Positions 1-10,964 of a DNA stretch of 64,000 bases are shown here, piece by piece (the stretch's first letter is position 1; each line of letters begins with the position of its first letter). The notes under the pieces were generated by a model. The model searched no databases and was not told the DNA's origin. It saw only the letters and a program-made list of their open reading frames with translations. Origin of the DNA: Porodaedalea pini. Taxonomy: Eukaryota > Basidiomycota > Agaricomycetes > Hymenochaetales > Hymenochaetaceae. The translations under genes were made by a program, and so were the position numbers. Location of the stretch: positions 248,001 through 312,000 of the forward strand of contig NBAY01000031.1 of assembly GCA_002794775.1 (NCBI GenBank), read 5' to 3'.

Positions 1-1207
1 GTAGACATCTACGTACTCACGCGATACCTTGGTGGCGTCTCTTGTGCGTCCCATATCCTCTGTCCTTCGCCTTGGCCCATACTAACTAATTATCTATTTT
101 TTTCCTACTATTTATCTTTCTCTTAATACGCACAGTCGCCTCGCTGGGTGCACTCCAGGCTGCGTACAGCGGCTGCCCACTGCAGTTCTCTAATCGTCTC
201 GTGTTCATCGACTTCGTGATCGTGATCGTGACGGAGTCGGTCATGCTCGTTCTCCTTGTCGTAAAGGCGCTTGAACAGTGTGAGTCGCCCCCCCCCCCCC
301 CCAACTGCTCTATTCATATAAAATTTCTCATGTTCCCGGGGGCGAACAGTCAAGCACTCGCGCAGCACGCTCATGGTCCGGATGTTTAAAGACGGGGTTA
401 TTTATTTTATATTTATTCTGAGTACGTCAATCTGTTTTCTTCCTCCACTTTTTTCTTTTCTTTTCTTCCACAATACTGATGTTTTTTTCTTTCCAACCAC
501 CACCCTTGGGGAACAGTTACGTCTATCGCAAACCTCGTTACTGTCCTTTCTGCGCCCGTATGTCCTGACATGCTTGTAACACACTTACTGTATTCATTTC
601 ATTTTTTATTTTTATTCTGTAGGTCGAGCTGCACGACTTCCTCATCATGTACGTACATGTATAATCCTCGTCTTCTCCCCTCCCTTCGACTTCCCCAGAC
701 GCGTACGCAAAGCACAGACCAACTAAATTAACGATCGTTCCGTCCAACAGCACGCAGCGCGTCCTCCACAGCATATTCTGCACGCGCGTCCTGCTGCATA
801 TCCGCGGCGCATACACGAACACGGCGCTCCTTTCCACGACGACGGCGGGTTCGCATATGTATATCGCCTCCGGCGCGCATTATGCGTTCCGGCGCCCTAT
901 CTCTGGCATGAGCAGGGGTGCTGGGGAGACCTTTGAGCTCGCGAGCGTGGGCGTGATTTCGGGCGAGGTGCATGGCGGGGACGGCGCCGGGTGGGGCATG
1001 GGGCATGGGTTTGACAGTGCGGGTCCATTTGCGCTAAATGGGAAGGACGCGGAGCACGGAAGGGAAATATCAGGAACGCAAGGGGAAGGTGACCCGCAGA
1101 GCGCAACGTCGGGTACGTTCCCGCCGTTCAACGAGGAGGTGCCGTACTATGAGCCTCATCCGGATCCAGATTTAGAATGGGATGAGGATGCGAAGATGGA
1201 TTTATAG
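1..1207 (+). CDS. DUF6533-like integral membrane protein, 3' part
   Basis: This is the 3' part of a multi-pass membrane protein of the DUF6533 type common in mushrooms; the family's function is unknown. Four exons join in phase: up to 31, 136-279, 350-421 and 699-1207 (stop TAG). Exon 2 encodes a long hydrophobic helix (FIDFVIVIVTESVMLVLLVV). Exon 3 gives the typical FKHSRSTLMVRMFKDG stretch. The last exon has the family's QRVLHSIFCTRVLLHIR motif followed by a Gly- and acid-rich cytosolic tail ending DEDAKMDL. The intron 422-698 is long (277 nt) and may hide a small exon near 613-640. A C homopolymer of about 14 lies in the intron at 289-302. The start codon and first helices lie outside the window. 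Family assignment rests on motif order and intron positions, not on a search. Confidence 0.72.
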
Positions 1208-2104
1208 GTGGTGGAAGTGGAACTGAGTCGCGCTGGCTTCGGTCCCGTCGCGCCGACTCGGAGGGACGGAGGGGCTGCGAGCAGAATGGCACGGTGCGTG
1301 CGTACGTATCCGGGTCTGCGTCTCATCCGTACGTGCACGCGGACGTGCATGTGGCGGCGGCGAGATACTACCACCGTCCCCGTCCCCGCCCCGCCCCCGA
1401 CTCCGCAGTCTGAGGTTTCGCTAAACCACGTCAAAAAGAAAAAAAAAATCAAAATGGGCTCGTACGGGAACCGATCTAGGTTGTACTTTGGGTGTATACG
1501 TTGTGTGCGATGTTGTAAGCTGCCTTCAGAGGAGGAGGGGAAGAGATGGGCTGGATTGGATTGGATCGGATCGGATTGGGAAATGTTTCTAGGATACTTG
1601 GCCACACTGTACTCTGTTTGTCTTCTTTTTTTTTTCACTCCTTTTACATATGTTGTTCCATTATTAGTTTGTATGGTCGTCCTGCTTACAAGCCCACTCT
1701 GCTTCATCTCTTCCATTCGATCAAGTGGCTCACTCACTTTACGGATTTTATATTGTATACCCTCAGAATGGATTTCAGACCCCTCACTCAGAGTCGCTCC
1801 CCCTTCTTTCGTGTATGTCAGCTTCGGATCAATCGTTATTTTTTTCTTTCTTCGCCTTTCCACCTTTCGAGTCGTCTCGTTTCCGACTTTTGAAGATCTC
1901 ACGGAGAGTGTCCGCTCCACAACTCCGCGCTTTGTGCTTTTGATTAATATTGCAGGCCAAGCTTAAGGCGCTATGTGGGTCCACTTGAACTTTTTGCCGG
2001 CATAGAGATTCAGAATTGATTATAAAGAGTATTTTCCATTTCGGGACATCTTGAGAAGCCAAAGAAGGCAGCTTGTTCTTCGTTGTTCGAGTGCTTCATC
2101 TGCT
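1208..2104. other. Intergenic, no gene recognised
   Basis: Long open frames run on both strands here (1208-1966 plus, 1156-1920 minus), but their translations are low-complexity (Arg-, Ser- and Phe-rich) and match no family I know. I read the stretch as the 3' flank of the membrane protein gene and the 5' flank of the next gene. Confidence 0.5.
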
Positions 2105-3047
2105 ATGCCTGGGCAAACAACACCTGGTGAGCATAAATTGATAGTTTGAATACTGGATGTAAGTTATTATAACTTCCTTTCCATCTTTTCTCTTCTTGCC
2201 AGTGGTTGCAAAACCCAATACCCAAGCTACAAGAAAATTCAATGAGGAGGTAAGCTACTCATTACAATGCTGCCTGCAGACTGACAAGGCAAATATAGAG
2301 AGTGTCGGTGAACATCACTGACTTGGAATCTGACAAGTTGCAATCAGATGTTGATGGTGAGCCAGCATCTGTGGCTACATCTGAGCTTGATTCTGTGACC
2401 TCCTTCACTCAGTTTGCAGAGCTGCTCCATCCCAAATCAATTGAGCTCATCAATCCATGCAAACCAAAACTTTTTCTGCAGCCACCAAGGGTCCACAAAG
2501 TGCTCAGTGATGTATTTGATGACCTGTGCAGTTCTATTCTTCTGCACGGTGTTGTTTTAGATGGTGATGACCATGATACAATGATTATAAAGGTTGGAGT
2601 TGATGCTGCTCAAAGAAACAATGAGCACAAAATTGCAAAGCATATTCTGTCAGGTGAAGGCATTTACTATGTTACCATTAGAAGACTGGTATGCCATTTC
2701 AACCATAATAGAAACTTTCTGACTTTTTTTTTTTTTTTTTTTTTCAGATATCTGAACATATTAGTTCCTCACACAGTTATTTGAGGGACATTGCTGTTGA
2801 TGCCATCCATCTGTATGGATTACCTACCCCAAAGGAGACTGCAGGTGATACAGTCACTGTGCTGAAGTTTCAACAAAAGTATATATATATAGATCCAACA
2901 GCAGTAAGCGCTTCACCTGACATACCATCATCAATACTGATGGTGTTCTGATAGCCCTCTGCCTCATCAGCCTTCTGACATGAAGCTATAGAGTATACAC
3001 TTCATCATATGCTTTTTTATCCAGTAGAAGGTGCAAAACACTTGATC

Positions 3048-3463
3048 TGTTAGGACTTGAACTCTTTTATCTTCCCTTTTATCATTTCTTTTCTTTTAAT
3101 CACTCCTTTTCACTATATTTAATTGTTTTTTCAATCATTTCCCACACTCCCTTCACATAACCTTCATTCATCCATTCCGTTCATTCATGTAACATTAGGT
3201 AATATAGTCTCATGGTCGTCACTATATAAGGTCTCAGGAATCACATGAACTCCTTGTTCTGCTTTTCCTCTTACCTCCATGACAACCTAGGTGAGACTTG
3301 TCCCCCTTGTATTAGTTTAGACTTGTATTAATCCTCTTACCTCTGTGACGACCTAGCCTGAGTATAGCATGTCCTGAGTTCTTGCTCAAGCATAGCACAT
3401 CCCAGACAACAGTCAGCCGAGGCCTGCCCAGTCTGAGTCATCTCCTGGACTCCCGCCTAACAT
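3048..3463 (+). mobile_element. Solo LTR, 416 bp
   Basis: The segment starts TGTTAGGACTTG and ends CCCGCCTAACA. Its terminal inverted repeats are TGTTAGG and CCTAACA, and it is flanked by a perfect 5-bp target duplication TGATC (3043-3047 and 3464-3468). A TATATAAGG box lies near 3222. No internal retroelement sequence accompanies it, so it is a solo LTR left by LTR-LTR recombination. It is unrelated in sequence to the copia LTRs of this window. Orientation is inferred from the TATA box. Confidence 0.8.
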
Positions 3464-3636
3464 GATCTTTGATATCCACCCTGAAATCTTCACATCAACA
3501 TTCCCCAACCATCCTAATGAGAAGGAGATACCAGCTACCATTGTCGTGGGTGCAGCTTTACTTGTGCATCAGGTCTATTCTTTCAATCCCCTTGACTAAG
3601 CTTTACACATTAGATATACTACACATTAGTGACATA

Positions 3637-4529
3637 CAGTAGGCAAAAAAAGTATTGTATCACCCCTCTGAACCAAAGTTTAGTCTGTAACTCTCTCAGA
3701 AGAACATATCTTTTCTTCACACTCTATAGGCTTGTAGGCCTCCATGAAGAGACTATCTATCCTGTATAATAACCCATGCTCTGTAGTGTAAGAGATGAAA
3801 TGAGTTCTAATATATATTTTAAAATAAGGCTAAAAGAGAGATTCAACTTGCCCTATAAATTTAGTATGAGGCAAGACCTTTTTGCACTGCCTGTATTTAG
3901 AGATGTATACAGTGGTTCTATGCTTCTGTACCATTAGGAGAGAAGAATTGTATCTGTGAAAAATATACTTCAGTAAATTGTGATAAAAATTTAGTCTATA
4001 AAGAAGAACATCAGAAAAAGTATGCTTTTCAGAGTACAACTATCTATATAATACTATGGGTACCTGTATGTAAGAATGCTACTAATACCTTCTGCAGTGA
4101 CATAAAATAAATGGACATATTGATGTGCTTGCATCAAGTGTGCTTTATCTTTCATAGTCTAATATTTAGGCTTAGATTTTCATCACAATTTACTGAAGTA
4201 TATTTTTTACAGATACAATTCTTCTCTCCTAATGGTACAGAAGCATAGAACCACTGTATACATCTCTAAATACAGGCAGTGCAAAAAGGTCTTGCCTCAT
4301 ACTAAATTTATAGGGCAAGTTGAATCTCTCTTTTAGCCTTATTTTAAAATATATATTAGAACTCATTTCATCTCTTACACTACAGAGCATGGGTTATTAT
4401 ACAGGATAGATAGTCTCTTCATGGAGGCCTACAAGCCTATAGAGTGTGAAGAAAAGATATGTTCTTCTGAGAGAGTTACAGACTAAACTTTGGTTCAGAG
4501 GGGTGATACAATACTTTTTTTGCCTACTG
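3637..4529. mobile_element. Foldback MITE, Tc1/mariner-like, 893 bp
   Basis: Two arms of 348 bp (3637-3984 and 4182-4529) are near-perfect reverse complements around a 197-bp spacer. I saw one mismatch in the stretches compared. The ends read CAGTAGGCAAAAAAAG and its complement, and the element is flanked by TA on both sides (3635-3636, 4530-4531). TA target duplication and CAGT termini fit the Tc1/mariner superfamily. No transposase is encoded, so it would be mobilised in trans. It lies inside the last intron of the DUF6532-like gene. Imperfect pairing continues a few bases into the spacer. Confidence 0.82.
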
Positions 4530-4706
4530 TATACCCATGTTCACAAGCGTAAACTTCCTGAGATGACTCTCCCAAACTTTCGCATGGAGTATGTGGTTCA
4601 TCTCCAAAGCCTCACCAATCTGGATTGTAGACCATGCAAGAATCATGAACTGCTCCATAACCTGTTTATTGCAGCCAAGACACCCAATATGCCATATGAT
4701 CATTAA

Positions 4707-5121
4707 TTCATTATAACATGTTACTTTGCACTGATTCATCCACATGCTAGTGATTAAAAAGGTGATGTAGAGGCCACTGTAAACATCAGTGCATTGGATT
4801 GGGAGGATCTATCTGACGATTAAGTGGGTTGAGTAACTATGGACATGTATAGAATGAGTATGGAATAGCATAATTTATATTGATGAAATTTTGGAATACG
4901 CAAATAAATGATGAAGAAAAATCAGAATACACAAATAAACAATGAAGAAAAATTGGAATGCATGAATAAATGACAAAAAACTACTGGAATGCATGAATAA
5001 ATGATGTAGAATACTAGAGAAAGTCTAGAATACAAGTGAAAAATGATAGAATATGATGAAATACCACAGAATATGGAATACCCTATAGAATCTGCCAGTA
5101 TGGAATCAGCCAGAATCACTC
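4707..5121. repeat. A-rich diverged short repeats
   Basis: From about 4855 to 5118 the sequence is made of degenerate units of roughly 30-40 bp with the theme 'GGAATrCATGAATAAATGA' or 'AGAATAcACAAATAAA' repeated five or more times. It ends in GGAATCAGCCAGAATCACT next to the element that starts at 5122. No coding potential was seen. Confidence 0.5.
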
Positions 5122-5805
5122 AGGCCCCGTTCAGACATCACCACTTTTGGCCTGGCCTCCTGCAAAATTTGAAGGCCGAGTCTTTCCCCATGATTTTTGG
5201 AGACCACGCACATGATTTGCACCTGGTAACCATGGCTCAGTCTCTTTTTTTTGTCACTCGCATTACTATCTCATTTATGTAATTATTTTTCATGCTTTCA
5301 TGAGTGGCCGTCGCATGCCTGCCTCTGCACCCAACTCTTGTGCATGCCAAGTGGAGCTACAGAAGGAGATTAACAAAGGTCTAAACCAGGCTGATATTTG
5401 TAGTTATTTCTCTTAAAGTGTCCTTTGCAACTATTTAACAGCTGAAAATAATGTAAATGTCTTCACCTGTGCATGTGGGTCTTGACATTGGATTGCATGA
5501 GACAGCATTTCATAAATGGAAATAACTTTATTTGTTTATTACACAAAAATGCAGACAAGCATTCCTGTGTATAAGCATTGGCCAATGCATCCACCAAGGC
5601 CAATGCTTATACACAGGTTTGACTGTAGTGATAGTTGAGCTTCAAGCAGGATGATGAATGTGTGGCATCCGTGCTTTCAGGCCAAAGGGAGTAACTATGA
5701 CATAATGTGACTACATGTGACTACTTTTTTCCCATGATCTTGGCTTTCTCGCGTCGCTCGGTCTTTGGAGGCCGGGCCAGAAATGGCGATGTCTGAACAG
5801 GGCCT
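5122..5805. mobile_element. Putative DNA-transposon remnant with 39-bp TIRs
   Basis: The left arm 5122-5160 (AGGCCCCGTTCAGACATC...) and right arm 5767-5805 are reverse complements at 34 of 39 positions, and all five differences are transitions. The weaker inverted match continues outward (GAATCAGCCAGAAT against GAATCAGCTGGAAT), so the true termini may lie further out. No clear target duplication and no transposase were found in the 606-bp interior. Superfamily is undetermined. Confidence 0.55.
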
Positions 5806-5921
5806 CAGAAATTCCAGCTGATTCCGGCAATTCCACTATTTTCAGCCGGGGAGGTTTTTCCTGATGTTGGTGCGGCTGACAGTCCTCAGTTGCATTCACA
5901 AAAAGCCATGCAGACACCTTT

Positions 5922-6352
5922 TGTCGGAATCTCGTGTTATTATGATTCGCTATTGCTCATTCTTGACTCATGTGATGTCATCACTTCATTATTGTTCTCT
6001 GTACTAATATTGCGCATCCATGACTCATTCTGATGTAACATGACCATCGCACCATATGACACCATCCTCTCTGTAGGCTATATAAACCCCAACTCCTGTA
6101 GCCGGATACTTCAGAGTGTTATACTGAAGTATCCGTAAGTAGTACTCTACTCTTCACTTCACAGTCGCTTACCTCTTTTGTATAGTGATCTCTGATCACT
6201 TAGGTATTTATCTTATACAGAGTGTTATACTGAAGTATCCTGATCTCTGATCACTTAGACGCTCTCCGGTTGTCTGTTGCTTACACTGCGCTTACCGCCT
6301 TACCGCTCTTACAGAGTACCTTGTGGTATTTACTCCTGCCGTATCTCTGATA
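5922..6352 (+). repeat. copia copy 1, 5' LTR
   Basis: 431 bp, starting TGTCGGAATCTCG and ending CTCTGATA. It therefore ends in TA rather than the canonical CA. It contains the TATA box, a hairpin, and duplicated GATCTCTGATCACTTAG and GAGTGTTATACTGAAGTATCC motifs. Confidence 0.92.
6079..6134 (+). promoter_or_regulatory. LTR promoter TATA box and downstream hairpin
   Basis: A TATATAAA box at 6079-6086 should set the transcript start near 6105-6115. A perfect 10-bp stem (GGATACTTCA at 6104-6113, TGAAGTATCC at 6125-6134) with an 11-nt loop sits exactly there, so it would lie at the promoter start and the 5' end of the R region of the RNA. Half of this motif recurs downstream in the LTR. Confidence 0.5.
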
Positions 6353-6363
6353 GGTTATGAGCC
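6353..6363 (+). other. Primer-binding site, half-tRNA iMet type
   Basis: Directly after the 5' LTR the sequence GGTTATGAGCC is the reverse complement of GGCTCATAACC, the anticodon stem-loop of fungal initiator tRNA-Met. Drosophila copia uses the equivalent site, primed by a cleaved 5' half of the tRNA rather than its CCA end. The same 11 bases follow the LTR in copy 2. Confidence 0.65.
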
Positions 6364-6406
6364 TTGAGCTCCTCTAGCCTCATCGCGATTTGCACACAAC
6401 CGTTAT

Positions 6407-9400
6407 ATGACCTACGCCCGTCACCGGAAACTCCTAAACTATCAGCAAACCTTTGTCCCCAAAACTCGCAGAAGCTTCAGATCCCGAGGACTCCTTGCAC
6501 GCACCGGTCAACCTATTGAACCCTGGTTTGATTGGGCAGAAAACTACATCGCTCAAGGAAGACCCGATACTTTCGTACTAGCCCCATTCAGTCCTATCGA
6601 ATCACTCTTCGCGGATATCCCATCGCACGTAAACATCGCTCACACCGTACACCGACCAGTCATCATCATCATGCCTTCTGCCGACGCTGTCACCAAGATC
6701 TTCACCGATGTACCCAAGCTTAACGCTAGTGGCAACAACTATCAAGTATTTGTCGGAAAGATCAAGTTCGCCGCACTATCATGTGGCGGACGACCTCATC
6801 TCACCACAGCTCCGCCGGCAGGTAATCAGGACCATTTGGACCTAGACCAAGCAATGCTCAGTGCGATCATGATGAAGCTCCCGGACACAATCTTCATCAA
6901 ATACATGGACGTCGAAAAGGTACACAACTTAATGTTGAAACTAAAGGCTCAGTTCGATGTGGTCACGGCCACTGCTGAAGCTGTCAGCGAGCGAGAACTC
7001 TTCATGCTTAAATGTCAGGCACCGAATAAGCTTGACAAGTACCTGGACAAAATGGTCGACATACGCGATAAACTCACTCACATGGGAAACACGTCTATAG
7101 ATGACAAAGCCTTTGTAAATGCCCTCACTACGGGCATCCCCAATGATTTCAATCACGTCGTCACCGCTCATCAAATGATGAACAAAACCCTCAATGTAAC
7201 CAACGCTGCCAACACACCTCACCGAATGACATCCACAGAATTACTATTGGACCTTCGTGCAGACTTTCAACGCTACACACTTACGCATAACAAACCAAAG
7301 GACACCGAGTCAGCAAACTATGCATCAAGTGGAAGAGGTCGTGGCGGACGTGGAAGAGGTCGTGGACGCGGTCGTGGACGTGGCTGTGGAGGTTATGACA
7401 ACCATGGGGACAGGCAAAACAAAGGAAAGGGCAAAGAGACCATCCCAGATGAGGATGCCACCTGCTACAAATGTGGTGGAAAAGGGCATAAATCACCTCA
7501 ATGTCCCTCGAAGCAGAAAACATACAAGAAAGCTGACGCAGGATCTGCGGACACAAAGTCACCCGCTCCCGCCCAGCAATCTGGCTCAACGACAGTGCCA
7601 CCTCCACAATACAAACCAGAGGCGGCAACATCTGCATACATCGAGGAAATCGTCGAGAACACATGGCTTGGAGAAGTCATAGACTGCTCTGACTTAGCCA
7701 GACAGGGAGAAGCCGAAGCGTCGAGCATCTCCACTGAACAAGTCGACATATTCGACTCTGGTGCTAGTCGTCATATGACGCCTCATCGTGAACGTCTCAC
7801 AAACTATCAGCCGCAATCCACAGTCAAAACTAGGATTCGCGCCGCCAACAACCAAACCTTTCAGGCTCTTGGCGAAGGAGACATGGTAATCAGGCTGAAT
7901 CGCCCAGGTGGAATGACCACCATGCGTCTTAAAGGGGTTCTATATGCTCCTGAAATGCACTCGACGCTCATCTCAGTCCCTAAACTCGACCAGGCCAGCT
8001 ATACTTGCACATTCAGAGGAGGCAAACTCGATATCTTCAATCGCTCTCAAGACCTCATCGCTGTCATACCTAAACTAGATGGCCTTTACAGGATCTACCA
8101 TGAGAATGACGCCTCTGCCGCAGCTGTCACATCCACATCCCGCAAAGTCTCGCTGTTCACCCTTCACAAGCAACTGGGACATATTAACTTTGATTACATC
8201 AAGTGGATGACATGAGAAGGAAAGCTGCCGGGAATCACTCTGGATGACACTGAAGCCACCTCAGACTTGGAATGCGCCGTATGCATGCGAGCCAAAGCAC
8301 GCCGAGCTGCAGTCTCTACTACTAGGATTGGAGACATGTTGGACAGTTTTGGCGACATCATCTACCTTGACGTTTGGGGACCTGCCAGTGTTAGGACAGT
8401 ACACAATGCACGCTACATCCTTACCATCATAGACGACGCTACCCGTTGGCTCGAAATGATCCACATGGGAGTCAAGTCCGAATCATTTGTGAAGTTCATA
8501 GGATTCGAAGCCCGCCTGCAACTGCAGCATGGCGTACGCATCAAATGCGTCCATTCGGATCGAGGAGGAGAGTTTCTATCTGATGAAATGAACGCTCACC
8601 TCGAATGCCAGGGAATACTTCGACGACTTACAGTCCATGACACACCTGAGCACAACGGAGTCGCTGAGCGCGTACACGGCACTATCTTCAATGGTGTTCG
8701 TGCTGTTCTTTTAGCCTCCGGATTGCCAAAATGGCTCTGGGGATATGCGCTCGACTACATCGTCCAAATCTACAACCGCACTCCGCACCGCTCCCTCCAA
8801 TAAAAATCACCCTTTGAAGTTTGCTTCGGACATGTCCCTGTCAACATTCTCCATGAATGGGGACAGCCGGTCTATATCGGCACAAACCCGAACTCGAAGC
8901 TGGATGCGCGTGCAGTCGAAGGACAATGGGTTGGTTTTGATGACACCTCAAATGGTCACCGCGTTTACTGGACAAAAGAAAAGAAGATCACCATTGAGCG
9001 TAATGTCGTATTCTCGAAGATGGAAACTCGTCTCATCGAGGGGGAGCAAGAGGATTTTGATATCGGACCAGTCGCTGATGACGATGAAACTGAATCTACC
9101 CTCATCTCAAAACGACCTCGCTCCTCTAGTCCAGAAACAGACCGATCTGCCAAACGCTCAAAGTCGTCCACATTGGAACCTGGTGAAATACGCGAACCTG
9201 TTGATCCACTCATTGTCGAAGGAAAGCGCACTCGCACACCTAGTCGAAAAATCCGCGAATCAGCACAAGTCGTCATGGATGTCATAAACTCGACGTCACG
9301 AAACTGGGAACCGATCGTTCGCATCATGGACGCGATACCGGACTATGAAGCATATTCTGTCGCAAAACTCGAGTCTAGAGACCCGCTGTCACTTACAGAG

Positions 9401-10957
9401 GCTCAGCGCAGCCCTGACTGGCAGAACTGGTATGCCGCAATGGAGGATGAAATTAGACGCTTAAATGCACATAACTCCTGGAGTATTGTTGACAAGCCAC
9501 AAGACACAAACATTGTTGGCAGTAAGTGGGTATACAGGACAAAGCGAAATGCACAGGGAAATGTCACAGGTCACCGAGCTCATCTAGTCGCTCAGGGATT
9601 TACCCAGATTGACGGAATTGACTACTACTCGGACGACACCTATTCCTCAGTCGTAAACCCTACAGCCACACGTATGATCCTCTCAATGGCCGCGCAGCAT
9701 GGATGGGAAGTACATCAGATCGACGTCAAATCTGCCTACCTATACGGAAAGCTAAATGACGATGAACAAATCTTCATGCGACCGCCCCCCGGTATCAAAG
9801 TTGAAGGTGTATCTGGTGAAAATGTGCTGAAATTGAAGGTAGCTCTTTATGGGTTAAAACAGGCAGGACGGCACTGGTATATGGTTCTTCGCGACATGCT
9901 AAACAAACTCGGATTCACTCGCTCGGAGTTGAACCATGCTGTTTTCTACCGTCACCATCCAGGGGGAGAAATTACTCTTCTAGCCGCACACGTCGACGAT
10001 ATTACAATTGTCTCATCAAAGCCACATCTGCTTGAGGAAACCAAAAAGCGTATTGCTGGAAAACTCGAGATTGTCGATTCAGGCCCTATAAACTGGCTTC
10101 TAGGGATAGAAATCACTCGCGATTGGAACACTGGAACCATCGCGATGTCGCAGAAGTCTTACCTGGAGTCGATCATTGAGCGCTACGGTTTCAAAGACAC
10201 AAAAGCCTGTGCATTGCCCATGGATACAAATCACACCTACTTGTCAGACCAGGGCCCTGCTACCCTTGAAGAGATACGCGAAATGAATCGTAAACCCTAC
10301 AGGCAGGCTCTTGGTGCTCTACAATATGCCGCCATCAATACACGACCAGACATACAGTATGCTGTCAACCAACTCGCCCGATTCTGTGAAACCCCCAGAC
10401 TTGTCCATTGGAACGGTGTAAAGCAGATATTCCAGTACCTCATAGGCACATTGGACTGGAAGCTCATCCTGGGACGTTCACCTGACGAAAGCTTTGTGGG
10501 TTACTCGGACGCCAATGGCATGAGCACTGAAGGTCGCAGGGCAATCTCAGGATATGCCTTCTTCCTAAATGGATCAGCAATATCCTGGAAGTCCAAGCGC
10601 CAAACTCGTGTCGCACTCTCCACCACTGAGGCCGAGTACTATGCGCTGACATATGCCACAAAGGAAGCACTCTGGATACGTTCATTTGTGATGGAGGTAT
10701 TTGGTTTGAAACCATTTGCAGTCCCTCTTCTCTCAGACAACCAAGGCGCGATCGCACTTGCAAAGGATGATAAATTCCAAGCGCGCACTAAACATATCGA
10801 CATTGAATTTCACTTCATTTGTCAAGAGATTGAGGGAGGACACATCACACTCTCTTTCTGCCCAACTGAAGACATGTTGGCAGACACGCTCACAAAGGCT
10901 CTTCCATCTATGAAGGCCAAACACTTTGCTGCATCATTTGGACTATCATGTGTTTGA
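6407..10957 (+). pseudogene. copia gag-pol, copy 1, with two in-frame stops
   Basis: One frame runs from the ATG at 6407 to the TGA at 10955-10957, broken by TGA at 8213-8215 and TAA at 8801-8803. Visible in order: gag; a Gly/Arg-rich basic stretch; CCHC zinc knuckle at about residues 353-366 (CYKCGGKGHKSPQC); protease active site DSGAS at about 450; GAG-pre-integrase end LHKQLGHINFDYIKWM just before the first stop; integrase with its CxxC half-knuckle and catalytic residues in YLDVWGP, HSDRGGEF and NGVAERVHG; reverse transcriptase with HVDDI at about 9986-10000; RNase H with YSDANG and DNQGAIALAKDD. The first stop probably replaces an Arg codon (CGA to TGA). Codons before and after each stop align with intact copia proteins, so no frameshift is involved. 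Unless stops are read through, Gag-protease is the only long product. Confidence 0.88.
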
Positions 10958-10964
10958 GGGGGAG

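Larger units (their letters stand above)
2105..4706 (+). pseudogene. DUF6532-like gene interrupted by two insertions
   Basis: This is a basidiomycete gene of unknown function resembling the DUF6532 family. Exons can be read at 2105-2126, 2204-2249, 2299-2688 and 2748-2903, then about 3027-3047 continuing at 3469-3572, and 4548-4706 (TAA). The exon at 2748 gives ISEHISSSHSYLRDIAVDAI; later exons give NEKEIPATIVVGAALLVHQ and FRMEYVVHLQSLTNL, in the order and spacing of that family's C-terminal domain. A 416-bp solo LTR splits the fifth exon at a TGATC duplication. An 893-bp MITE sits in the last intron, which without it would be about 80 nt (3573-4547, phase 0 on both sides). The joint between 2903 and 3027 does not keep frame with GT-AG borders, so the gene is probably dead even without the insertions. 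The intron at 2689-2747 carries a long T run. Confidence 0.55.

Noticed and set aside
1156..1966. Overlapping 250-residue open frames on both strands
   Set aside because: Low-complexity translations on both strands, no family features, no splice context. They look like chance frames in GC-skewed sequence.
3830..4706. Short frames in the MITE arms resembling each other (for example around TTVYISKYRQCKKV)
   Set aside because: They occur only because the arms are inverted copies. No transposase motif (DDE/D) is present.
7257..7682. Alternative-frame 141-residue frame in copia gag (and its copy at 20182-20607)
   Set aside because: Shadow frame over the Gly/Arg repeat and zinc-knuckle region; gag is read in the main frame.
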